A stretch of DNA of 63,580 bases from assembly GCF_000336635.1 (NCBI RefSeq), contig NZ_AOLY01000036.1:1-63580 (forward strand). Reading direction: 5' to 3'. Shown piece by piece: positions 53,284-61,020 of the stretch (its first letter is position 1; the number at the start of each line of letters is the position of its first letter). The DNA comes from Haloarcula japonica DSM 6131. Its GTDB lineage: Archaea; Halobacteriota; Halobacteria; Halobacteriales; Haloarculaceae. A model generated the notes under the pieces. It saw only the letters and a list, made by a program, of their open reading frames with translations, did no database searches and was not told the origin of the DNA. A program made the translations under genes and the position numbers.

Positions 53284-53463
53284 ATGGACGTTCCATACGA
53301 TCTCACCTCCTACATCCGCGTACTCAAACTGGCGAGTACGCCGTCGTGGGAGGAGTTCTCCCAGATCGCGAAAATCGCCGGCGCGGGAATCGCGCTGGTC
53401 GGACTGCTCGGGTTCATCATCTTCGCCGTGATGACCTTCATCCCTGGCAGCAAGCCGGTGTAA
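53284..53463 (+). CDS. secE: Preprotein translocase subunit SecE (Sec61 gamma)
   Basis: 59 residues, MDVPYDLTSYIRVLKLASTP at the start, an amphipathic helix (SWEEFSQIAKIAGAG), and a single transmembrane helix (IALVGLLGFIIFAVMTFIPG). This is the archaeal SecE/Sec61-gamma pattern. It clamps SecY in the membrane. The gene ends 4 bp before spt5, a widespread archaeal pairing. Confidence 0.92.
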   Translation: MDVPYDLTSYIRVLKLASTPSWEEFSQIAKIAGAGIALVGLLGFIIFAVMTFIPGSKPV

Positions 53464-53467
53464 ACTG

Positions 53468-53905
53468 ATGGGGATCTACGCAGTCAAAACCACGGCCAGT
53501 CAGGAGCGCACCGTCGCGGACATGATCATCTCCCGTGAGGAAGACGAGATCCACGCCGCGCTCGCGCCGGACTCGCTCACCAGCTACGTGATGGTGGAAG
53601 CGGACGATCACAACGTCTTCGACCGCATCCTCGACGAGATTCCCCACGCCAACGGCGTCGTGCAGGGCGAGTCCTCGATGGCGGAAGTCGAGCACTTCCT
53701 CTCCCCGAAACCGGACGTGGAAGGCATCGCGGAGGGCGACATCGTCGAACTCATCGCCGGCCCGTTCAAGGGCGAGAAGGCGCAAGTCCAGCGCATCGAC
53801 GAGGGCAAGGATCAGGTCACCGTCGAACTGTACGAGGCGACGGTCCCGATTCCGGTTACCGTGCGTGGTGACCAGATTCGGGTGTTGGATAGCGAGGAGC
53901 GCTGA
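53468..53905 (+). CDS. spt5: Transcription elongation factor Spt5/NusG
   Basis: 145 residues. An NGN domain (MGIYAVKTTASQERTVADMI, with FLSPKPDVEG) is followed by a KOW domain (IVELIAGPFKGEKAQVQRID). With Spt4 it clamps RNA polymerase on DNA and supports processivity. Co-transcribed with secE. Confidence 0.93.
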   Translation: MGIYAVKTTASQERTVADMIISREEDEIHAALAPDSLTSYVMVEADDHNVFDRILDEIPHANGVVQGESSMAEVEHFLSPKPDVEGIAEGDIVELIAGPFKGEKAQVQRIDEGKDQVTVELYEATVPIPVTVRGDQIRVLDSEER

Positions 53906-54030
53906 GCGCAGCGAAACGCGCCTCGTTCAACTCGACCGGGGAGCGTAGCCGTCCGTGAGAGACCGGGATAATCCTTCTTCGGCGACGTACCAATTGATAC
54001 GCCGTCTCCGTTTTCAAAAACGCGCAGTTG

Positions 54031-54330
54031 CTACGCTTCGCCGCCTTCCAGTCGGTCGATGACCTCGCTCATGTTCGCGGCGGCCTCGACGGATTCCTTG
54101 ATCTGTTCGCGGCGGCGGACCTCGGCGGCGGAGGCGTCGTAAGCGCGAACGTACTCCGCGCGGGAGTGTTCGTCGAACGCGTGCTTGATAGCGAAGTAAC
54201 CGTCGGGGACGACGGCACCGCAGACCTTGCACTCGATGCGGTCGTGTTCGACCGACTGGTGGATGATGAGTTCCTCGACGCGGTCGAACTGTCTGTCGTC
54301 CCCTTCGATGTCGCACTCCCAGCGTGGCAT
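54031..54330 (-). CDS. Conserved haloarchaeal zinc-finger protein
   Basis: 99 residues. The N-terminal half has C-D-I-E at the start and a C-K-V-C...H-x4-H pattern (CKVCGAVVPDGYFAIKHAFDEH), which could form a C2H2-like zinc finger. The second half is helical (YDASAAEVRRREQIKESVEA). A TATA-like ttttta run lies about 28 bp upstream of the ATG on the minus strand. No catalytic motif; nucleic-acid binding is possible. Confidence 0.75.
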   Translation of the reverse strand: MPRWECDIEGDDRQFDRVEELIIHQSVEHDRIECKVCGAVVPDGYFAIKHAFDEHSRAEYVRAYDASAAEVRRREQIKESVEAAANMSEVIDRLEGGEA

Positions 54331-54444
54331 TTGCTCAGTGGCAGGCGACGCGGGGTTAAAAACGTTGGCTGCATCTGTCAGCGGTCTGTCTCGCAGACTA
54401 TCGAAACGGAAACCCCTAATGGCAGTACGGAGTTAGCGTTGACC

Positions 54445-55206
54445 GTGCAACCCGAGGGGTATGCCGTTGATCTCCACGTGAAAGTGCTCGACGACAGGGT
54501 TGTCGAGCGCGCGAAGGCACGTGGCCTCGACGCGCTGGTGTATGCACCGCACTTCACGCGGCTACCGGAGATACGGCGGCAAGCAGAGACGTTTTCCGAC
54601 GAAGAGCTGACTGTGTTTCCAGCCAGAGAGATATTTACTGGCACCTGGCAACAGCGCCGGCACGTGCTAGGCATCGGACTCGAAGAGCCGATCCCGGATT
54701 TCATTACCTTCGACGGCGCGATGCGAGAACTGGACCGCCAAGACGCGGCTGTACTGGTTCCCCATCCCGGCTTTCTCAACGTGAGCCTCGGACTGGACGA
54801 CATCGAAGCGTACGACGACAGTATCGACGCGCTGGAAGTGTACAATCCCAAGCAGTTGTCCCACCACCGAGACCGCGCGCAGTCGTTCACGTCGGAGACT
54901 GGCCACGAGCCGTTCGTCTCGTCGTATGCCCATGTCCGCGGGACCGTCGGTGAGGCGTACGTGACCTTCACCGAGGCATTCGACGACGTGGCGGCGCTCA
55001 GTACGGCGCTGAAAACCGACGTGGAGCGGTCGCTGTTCCACCGCGACGGTCTCTCGCACGGCCTCCGCCGGGCGGTCGAGTGGGCGCATCTGGGGCTGGA
55101 AAACACCTGGGGCAAGTTCGACCGACTAATGTTGCAGGGGACAGAGCCGACACACCCTGACCACGTCGCGTACGACGGTCGATTCAACGACGTGCGGGTC
55201 TACTAA
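54445..55206 (+). CDS. PHP-domain metal-dependent phosphoesterase
   Basis: About 253 residues. The PHP-like motif DLHVK (normally DxHxH) begins the protein, followed by VYAPHFTRLPEI, FPAREIFTG and LVPHPGFLNVS with later metal-binding His positions. Related PHP proteins hydrolyse phosphate esters of nucleotides or sugars. No upstream ATG in this frame fits; a GTG at 54445 lies about 28 bp after a TATA-like cctaatgg, so I chose it, but the exact start is uncertain. It converges with a one-base-offset overlap on the next gene. Confidence 0.8.
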   Translation: MQPEGYAVDLHVKVLDDRVVERAKARGLDALVYAPHFTRLPEIRRQAETFSDEELTVFPAREIFTGTWQQRRHVLGIGLEEPIPDFITFDGAMRELDRQDAAVLVPHPGFLNVSLGLDDIEAYDDSIDALEVYNPKQLSHHRDRAQSFTSETGHEPFVSSYAHVRGTVGEAYVTFTEAFDDVAALSTALKTDVERSLFHRDGLSHGLRRAVEWAHLGLENTWGKFDRLMLQGTEPTHPDHVAYDGRFNDVRVY

Positions 55207-55709
55207 ACTAAGAACGCGCTGTTCTCGACGACGAAGGTTCTGACCGTTGGCGGCAGGTACTGTGGGAGCACGTGGACGAGCAGGGCAACCGCGAGCAGTT
55301 CGAAGGCAGTAATCACGACGGTAACGGCTTCAGCGCGGTCGCTTGACGTTGTCACGCCTGTCGGCGAGCCGTACTCTGTGTCCGAGAACGGGTAAAACAG
55401 CGCGATGCCCCGTCGGGAGCCGAAGTAGTCAAGCACGTAGTGCGTGAGGACGCCGAGCCACACCCACTGCAGATTGCCGCCGTGATACAGCGGATGCACC
55501 AGGAATATCACGAGGACGGGGATGTTGTGCAGCGTCTTGCGGTGCTTGCCGAAGGCGGTGTCGACATCGGGGAACAGTGCGCCCAGGACGATTGGAAGGA
55601 ACACCTCCGCGATTGTCGCGAAGGTCGTCACGTCGCCCGAGGGGTCGAGAACGTACCCCAGTCCGATGCTCAGGAGGACGGCGTTCAGGACGTGCCCGCG
55701 TTTGTTCAT
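55203..55709 (-). CDS. Membrane-bound metal-dependent hydrolase-like protein (DUF457 type)
   Basis: 168 residues, about four helices. The family residues are MNKRGHVLNAVLLSI (His6), GALFPDVDTAFGKHRKTLHN (Asp and His), and LTHYVLDYFGSRRG. It is a distant relative of the 31913 gene. Activity is not established. Stop codons overlap with the convergent PHP gene. Confidence 0.82.
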   Translation of the reverse strand: MNKRGHVLNAVLLSIGLGYVLDPSGDVTTFATIAEVFLPIVLGALFPDVDTAFGKHRKTLHNIPVLVIFLVHPLYHGGNLQWVWLGVLTHYVLDYFGSRRGIALFYPFSDTEYGSPTGVTTSSDRAEAVTVVITAFELLAVALLVHVLPQYLPPTVRTFVVENSAFLV

Positions 55710-55745
55710 CTACCGGACCGTCTGTGTCCCAACTGAAAGAGCTTA

Positions 55746-56255
55746 CTACTCCTGTACTGCGGTTTCCAGGTCTCGGAGCGCCTGTGTCGCGATGGCCGCC
55801 TTGATTTCGCGACGGGTGCCGTCGAACTCGTAGCGAGATACCGTCACGCCGGACTCGTTGGTCCCCCACGGGGCGGCCTCGGCAACGGCGATGTACACCG
55901 TGCCGACGGGCGTCTCCGGTGAGCCACCGCTGGGCCCGGCGACGCCGGTTGTGGCGACGGCCCAGTCGGTCCGGGCGGTGTCGCGAACGCCCCGAGCCAT
56001 TTCGATAGCGACCGGCTCAGAGACCGCGCCGTGAGCGTCCAGCGATTCCCGCGAGACGGCCAGCAGTTCCCGCTTGGCTTCGTAGGAGTAGGTGACCAGT
56101 GCGCGGTCGAAGTAATCGCTGGAGCCAGGTATGTCCGTTATTTTCGACCCGACAAGGCCACCGGTACAGGACTCCGCGGTGGCGACCGTAGCAGCAGCTT
56201 CTCGGAGACGCTTGCCGACGCGCTTCTCGACCGGGTCCGCTGTCTCGTCTGCCAT
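55746..56255 (-). CDS. cinA: CinA-family nicotinamide-nucleotide amidase
   Basis: 169 residues, only the C-terminal CinA domain: TVATAESCTGGLVGSKITD at about 22-40, SYSEA-like VTYSYEAKRELLAV, GVAGPSGGSPETPVGTVYI. It deamidates NMN and helps recycle pyridine nucleotides. The N-terminal pyrophosphatase domain of longer CinA proteins is missing, which is common in archaea. Confidence 0.9.
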   Translation of the reverse strand: MADETADPVEKRVGKRLREAAATVATAESCTGGLVGSKITDIPGSSDYFDRALVTYSYEAKRELLAVSRESLDAHGAVSEPVAIEMARGVRDTARTDWAVATTGVAGPSGGSPETPVGTVYIAVAEAAPWGTNESGVTVSRYEFDGTRREIKAAIATQALRDLETAVQE

Positions 56256-56329
56256 TGCCGGTGTTTGTCGTGACAGGCGAATAAGCGTTCAGGGCGGGAT
56301 ACTTTCAGTTCAGAGACACAACTGCGTGT

Positions 56330-56473
56330 GTGAGCTATCAGACGACGCTTGGCTGGTCACTCGTAACGTCGGGCCTCGTGACGCTGTTCCTCTGGGTCTT
56401 GCCGGGGTCGGACCTCCTGTGGGGACTGCTGTTGCTGGTCATCGGCGGACTGACGCTGTACGTCCGCCAGTAG
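56330..56473 (+). CDS. Very small two-helix membrane protein
   Basis: 47 residues from a GTG (VSYQTTLGWSLVTSG start), with two hydrophobic segments (LVTSGLVTLFLWVLPG and LWGLLLLVIGGLTLYV). Both the helical pattern and haloarchaeal codon use support it. There is no strong TATA evidence. It sits between divergent cinA and the aminotransferase. Function unknown. Confidence 0.6.
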   Translation: MSYQTTLGWSLVTSGLVTLFLWVLPGSDLLWGLLLLVIGGLTLYVRQ

Positions 56474-56511
56474 ACAGAAAAGCAGACGGGGCCGGCAGTC
56501 GGAGTGGACAT

Positions 56512-57630
56512 ATGGACTATACGGAACCCCAGTTCTTCCGGGTCATGCAGTACGCAGCCCGGGCCGACCGGGACGTGGTGGACATGGTGTCGGGCAATCC
56601 CGACTGGGACCCGCCTGAGGGACTTCGGGACGGGCTTCGAGACTACGCCGAAGCCTCGGCCGACGACTACCAGTATCCACCCAGTGTTGGGCTGACGCCG
56701 CTCCGCGACGAAATCGCCGCTCGGCGTGGCGTAGACCGGGACCGCGTGATCGTCACGAACGGCGCTGGCGAGGCGAACCACCTCGCGATGACCGGCGGAC
56801 TCCATCGCTTCGACGGCAACGAGATCCTCCTGACTGACCCCGTCTATCCCTACTACGCCGGCCGGGCCAACTTCATCGGCGCGGACATCTCCTTCGTTCC
56901 GGTCGACGAGAGCAACCGACTGAAACCAGCAGACGTTCGGGCGGCCGCAAGTGAGGAGACTGCCGTCATCGTCGTCAATTCGCCGAACAATCCGACAGGT
57001 GCGGTGTACGACGCCGGCGCGATGGCCGAGTTCGCGGCCATCGCCGAGGAGTACGACGCCCTACTACTCAGTGACGAAGTGTACGACCACTTCGACTACG
57101 CAGGTCGGTTCAGTTCGGCACTGCACGCCGATTCTGACCACGTCGTCGCCACCAACTCCTTCTCGAAAACGATGGCTATCACCGGCTTCCGGGTCGGCTG
57201 CGCGATTTTCCCGCCGGAGGATGGCCCGAACGGGGCACTCCTTGAGCGCGCTCGCACTCAGCACATGCTCACGAACGTCACCGGAAGCAGACCGGCCCAG
57301 TACGCCGTCCTGCGGGCGCTGAAGACGACGAGTCCGGACTACTACGCCGCCTGTCGACGGCGGCTCGAAGAACGCGTCGACGACTTCTGTGCCGCACTGG
57401 CTGCGGCCGGTGCCGAGTACAACCGCCCCGACGGTGGCTTCTACGTGATGGCGCGGTTCCCCGATTTCCCTGGGTCCTTCGAGAACGTGTACGAACTCAT
57501 CGACGAAGCCGGCGTCGCCGGGATGCCCGGCGAGGCCTTCGGCGAGTCTCGGCGCGACTGGATACGGTTCGCACTCGTGACTTCCCGTGTGGACGAGGCA
57601 GCCCACCGGCTGGCGAACTATTTCGAGTGA
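56512..57630 (+). CDS. PLP-dependent class I aminotransferase
   Basis: 372 residues. Fold type I aminotransferase: NSPNNPTGAVYD near 164, LLSDEVYDHFDY near 188, PLP lysine in NSFSKTMAITGFRVG near 216, and a C-terminal IRFALV. Its closest class is aspartate/aromatic-like; the amino donor is not clear. The next gene on the opposite strand begins the methylaspartate-cycle operon, but no direct part in that cycle is known. The ATG at 56512 matches the class start. Confidence 0.87.
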   Translation: MDYTEPQFFRVMQYAARADRDVVDMVSGNPDWDPPEGLRDGLRDYAEASADDYQYPPSVGLTPLRDEIAARRGVDRDRVIVTNGAGEANHLAMTGGLHRFDGNEILLTDPVYPYYAGRANFIGADISFVPVDESNRLKPADVRAAASEETAVIVVNSPNNPTGAVYDAGAMAEFAAIAEEYDALLLSDEVYDHFDYAGRFSSALHADSDHVVATNSFSKTMAITGFRVGCAIFPPEDGPNGALLERARTQHMLTNVTGSRPAQYAVLRALKTTSPDYYAACRRRLEERVDDFCAALAAAGAEYNRPDGGFYVMARFPDFPGSFENVYELIDEAGVAGMPGEAFGESRRDWIRFALVTSRVDEAAHRLANYFE

Positions 57631-57645
57631 AAAGCTGTTGTCGGC

Positions 57646-58686
57646 TTAGCCGAATATTAGCTCCACGTCCAGCGCCCGCGCCAGCAGGTCGTCGTCGTAG
57701 TACTCCTCGGTCTGGGCAGGATGCGTCTCGTCGATGGCTCGAACAGTTTTCACGGTATTGGCGAAGTTCTTGTAGGTCGCTTCGTCGACCATCTGGCCGT
57801 CGACGACGACCGCGCCGGTCCCCTCGCGCTTGGCCTCGTTGAACGACTCGATCTTGTGGAGGTCTCGCTCCATTTCTTCCACTGTCGGCATGTGGATGCG
57901 GTTCGCCTGTTCGGTCTGCTTGGGGTGCAGCGACCACGAGCCGTCGATGCCGATAGTCGCCTCGTACTCCACCTGATCGGCGTACCCCTCGGCGTTGTAG
58001 TAGGTGACGCCAGCGCGTCCGTGGAACAACTGGTCGAAGGGGCCGCCGATGGCGACGATGTCAGCCGCGCTCGTCTCGTTCGAGAGCGCTTCGAGCAGGC
58101 CGTCCCAGCGGGGCCGCTCGCCGTCGAGCGTGCGACCGCCGAGTTCCGCCGTGTAGTCCACCGGACCGAAGACGAGCCCGGAGAGCCGTGAGTCGGCCGC
58201 ATACTGGCAGATTTCGCGAAGGTCCGAGCGACCTGGTGCCGTCTCAAGAATGATTGCCATCTCCAGCGTTCCCTCCGCAAGCCCGGCGTCGCGCTCCGCG
58301 TCGGCGACGACACCCGCTGCGTCGCGCACATCGTCGAGGCGGCCGGTCTTCGGGAAAACGAAGCCGTCGAGTTCCTCGCCGACCTCATCGGCCAGGCGAG
58401 TCACCTGCTCGATGCCGCGCTCACGGGCGTCGGCGTCGTCGTAGGCCCATTCGACCCGCGGGAGGATGTCCCCCGCGAACTCGTCGGCGTGGTCGGGGAC
58501 GTGCTCGACAATGTTGTCGACGGCCTCGTCTTTCATCGACGGCGCGGTCCCGTCCTCGATGTCTGGGACAAGCCAATCGGGGGCCTGAAATCCCTCGCTG
58601 GTGAGTCCCGAGACGAGGAACTTCGCGCTGTTGTCGTTCGGTATCGCGGCCGGTGCGGTCTGGAATGTGCGACAGAGTCGTGTCAT
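57646..58686 (-). CDS. citE: Beta-methylmalyl-CoA lyase (HpcH/CitE family)
   Basis: 346 residues. HpcH/CitE aldolase fold: KFLVSGLTSEGFQAPDW, the acidic metal site DIEDGTAPSMKDEA near 42, LDGFVFPKTGRLDDV, and GSWSLHPKQTEQANRI. In the methylaspartate cycle this enzyme splits beta-methylmalyl-CoA into glyoxylate and propionyl-CoA, and may join glyoxylate and acetyl-CoA to malyl-CoA. It overlaps mch by ATGA. The role is assigned mainly from operon order with mch, mal and mamAB. Confidence 0.87.
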   Translation of the reverse strand: MTRLCRTFQTAPAAIPNDNSAKFLVSGLTSEGFQAPDWLVPDIEDGTAPSMKDEAVDNIVEHVPDHADEFAGDILPRVEWAYDDADARERGIEQVTRLADEVGEELDGFVFPKTGRLDDVRDAAGVVADAERDAGLAEGTLEMAIILETAPGRSDLREICQYAADSRLSGLVFGPVDYTAELGGRTLDGERPRWDGLLEALSNETSAADIVAIGGPFDQLFHGRAGVTYYNAEGYADQVEYEATIGIDGSWSLHPKQTEQANRIHMPTVEEMERDLHKIESFNEAKREGTGAVVVDGQMVDEATYKNFANTVKTVRAIDETHPAQTEEYYDDDLLARALDVELIFG

Positions 58687-59759
58687 GTATCTCGCTGAAT
58701 GAGTGCGGTTCGCCGGCCCGAGTAGACCGGGGTCTGGTCCTGATTGAACGCGACGTGCTCGAACGTGACCGCGCCGGCCTGCTCCGGTCCGGCGTCGGGA
58801 TCGCAGTCGAGGACGCGGGTGAAGCCGTAGATAGTGTCCCCGAGCGTGACGAAGTCGTGGAACCGCTCGTCGGCGAACCGTCGCTCGCGGTAGGTCGCCT
58901 CGTCGGAGCGAGCGTGTGCCAGTGCGATGGAGCGGGTCACGTCGCCGTACGCGACAATATCGCCCGACGGCGAGTCGGCCATCTCGTCGCGGTTGTGGTG
59001 CTGGCGAGCAGTGTTGAGCGTCGCCAGCGGCAGGCCGGCGACCAGCTGGTCGTCCATCGTCCGCCCGCGTTCGTGGCGGTAGGCGACAGCGGCGTTCTCC
59101 TTTTGAGCGGTGTCGAGCGCCCGCCGGAAATCTTCGAAGCGCTCCCCCTCGGGCGAGAGGAGGGTGTCAGGCACCGCCGGTCCACCGTCGTCCTGCTCGC
59201 CCATCGCACCGCCGTCGGTCGCTGCCGGTTCGCGGCGCGGTATCATGTTCGTCCGCCGATACGACACCAGCGTCTCGCCGGTCTCGCGGTCCCGGCCTTC
59301 CGTCTCCCAGGTGACGATGCCGTACTTCGGCCGGGAGGACGACGTGCGGGTGTCGACAACGGTCGAGGTGACCGACAGCGGCGTCCCCGCCATCGCTGGC
59401 TGGTGGAACTCTACGTCGTCGCGGCCGAGGAAGTAGCCGCCCTTCTCCGAGAGGTCCTCGACGGTGATACCCATCACGCACGCAATGAGGTAGTCCGGAT
59501 GGACCGGGCGCGCCTCGAAGCCACGCTCGCGGGCGGTGTCGGCCCGCCAGTACGCCGGGTCGTGGTTGAGCGTCTGTCCCATCCACTGCTCGCTGCCGTG
59601 ATGGGAGAGTCTGAGGCCGGGGTCGTGCGCGAGTTCGTCACCCTCAGCGAAGAACTCGAAGAAGTGGCCCTTCTCCCTGGTCTCGGCCCGGTCGAGAAGC
59701 CTATCGAACGTCACAGCGTCCGAGAGGTCCACGGCGTCCGGGTCGGACCAGTCAGTCAT
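58683..59759 (-). CDS. mch: Mesaconyl-CoA hydratase
   Basis: 358 residues. A double hot-dog fold with MaoC-like parts: ETREKGHFFEFFAEGDEL and LSHHGSEQWMGQTLNHDPAYW in the first domain, then RSIALAHARSDEATY in the second. It hydrates mesaconyl-C1-CoA to beta-methylmalyl-CoA. The start MTDWSDPDAVDL at 59759 overlaps the end of mal by 8 bp. Tight overlap on both sides fixes it within the operon. Confidence 0.88.
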   Translation of the reverse strand: MTDWSDPDAVDLSDAVTFDRLLDRAETREKGHFFEFFAEGDELAHDPGLRLSHHGSEQWMGQTLNHDPAYWRADTARERGFEARPVHPDYLIACVMGITVEDLSEKGGYFLGRDDVEFHQPAMAGTPLSVTSTVVDTRTSSSRPKYGIVTWETEGRDRETGETLVSYRRTNMIPRREPAATDGGAMGEQDDGGPAVPDTLLSPEGERFEDFRRALDTAQKENAAVAYRHERGRTMDDQLVAGLPLATLNTARQHHNRDEMADSPSGDIVAYGDVTRSIALAHARSDEATYRERRFADERFHDFVTLGDTIYGFTRVLDCDPDAGPEQAGAVTFEHVAFNQDQTPVYSGRRTALIQRDT

Positions 59760-61020
59760 CGGCCGGCACCTCCCGTGTAGCGTCCCGTCTGGCAAGCGCC
59801 CGCCGCATCTCGTTCGTGACGACCATGAACCCCTCGTCGAAGCCCATGCCCGGTTTTGCCAGCACCTGCGCAGCGTCGGTCGCCAGCGCGACGTGGGCAC
59901 AGGCCCGTGCCGAGGTCACGGTCTCGTTGCAGGTGCCGCCGACGTAGGCACGGGTGTCCGTGCCGTCACAGTACAGCACCGCCTCAGCCGAGCGCTGGAT
60001 GCCGCCGAGGTCCGGCGTCTTGATCTGGACGAGGTCGGCCGCTTCCGCGTCGACGAACGCCTGCACGTCCTCGAAGGTGTTGCACCACTCGTCGGCGACG
60101 ATGTCCACGTCGACGCCCGCACCGGCCAGTCCTTCGCGGAGTTCGGCCATCTCGGCTATCTGTGCCTGCCGGCCGCCGGCGTCCATCGGCCCCTCGACCT
60201 GCAGGGGGTACGGCGCGGCGGCCTCCCGCAGCGTCTCGAAGTAGTCCGTCACCTCGGTCCGGTCGTAGGGCGGCCCGAACACCTTCCCGAGGATGCCGTA
60301 CACGTCGACGTGAAACCGCGGCGAGTACGGCTCCGGACCGAGCGCCGTCGCCCGGTCGGAGAGCCACGCGAGGTAGTCACGCAGCCCCTCGCCGTTCTCG
60401 CCGACCTTCTCGACGCTGTTGAACAGGCCGTGAGGGAGCACCGGCACGCCCTTGATGAGCATCTTCTCGGCGTTGATGCGGCGCTCGTCGCCCGATTGCC
60501 CGAACACCGGGACCGGTGAAGTCGCCGGCTCGGTGTCGTAGGTGTCGGCGAGCACGTCCGTCGGCGTCACCCTCCGCGCTTGCGCGGCGGCGTTCAGCAG
60601 CGCCTGCGACACGCCGTATCGGACCGCAGTGTGGAGTTGGCCACCGCCCGAACGTTCGGCGTCCATCTCCTCCAGCATCGTCGCGTTGGCCCCGAACTGG
60701 GTCGCGTCCTGGCCGCGGAGGGCGTCGGCGACGGGTCCCTCGACGACCGGGCGGTACTTCTCGGCCCGGAACAGCGGGTCGCGGCCGCCGGCTCCGGAGT
60801 ACTGGACCGCGGCGCAGTCGCCGGTGGCGATGGAGCCGTCGGCGAGTTCAATCTCCACGATCAGCGCCTCGCCGGCCTCGCGGATACGGTCGAACCCCTC
60901 GGTGACCGGCTGACCGTCGTAGGCGAACCCGGTCTGGGTCGCTCCGTCCTTGATTGCCTGCTGGTCGTCGAAGAAAAAGCCGGAAAGGCCGGGAACGGTC
61001 CGAACGTCCTCAATCCGCAT
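59752..61020 (-). CDS. mal: 3-methylaspartate ammonia-lyase
   Basis: 422 residues, enolase-superfamily lyase. Key parts are GIDLV-like VEGPMDAGGRQAQIAEM, VADEWCNTFEDVQAFVD (metal-binding Asp/Glu), and LVQIKTPDLGGIQRSAEAVL with the catalytic Lys. The N-terminal MRIEDVRTVPGLSGFFFDDQ matches the family start. It removes ammonia from 3-methylaspartate to give mesaconate. It overlaps mamB by 11 bp. Confidence 0.93.
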   Translation of the reverse strand: MRIEDVRTVPGLSGFFFDDQQAIKDGATQTGFAYDGQPVTEGFDRIREAGEALIVEIELADGSIATGDCAAVQYSGAGGRDPLFRAEKYRPVVEGPVADALRGQDATQFGANATMLEEMDAERSGGGQLHTAVRYGVSQALLNAAAQARRVTPTDVLADTYDTEPATSPVPVFGQSGDERRINAEKMLIKGVPVLPHGLFNSVEKVGENGEGLRDYLAWLSDRATALGPEPYSPRFHVDVYGILGKVFGPPYDRTEVTDYFETLREAAAPYPLQVEGPMDAGGRQAQIAEMAELREGLAGAGVDVDIVADEWCNTFEDVQAFVDAEAADLVQIKTPDLGGIQRSAEAVLYCDGTDTRAYVGGTCNETVTSARACAHVALATDAAQVLAKPGMGFDEGFMVVTNEMRRALARRDATREVPADD

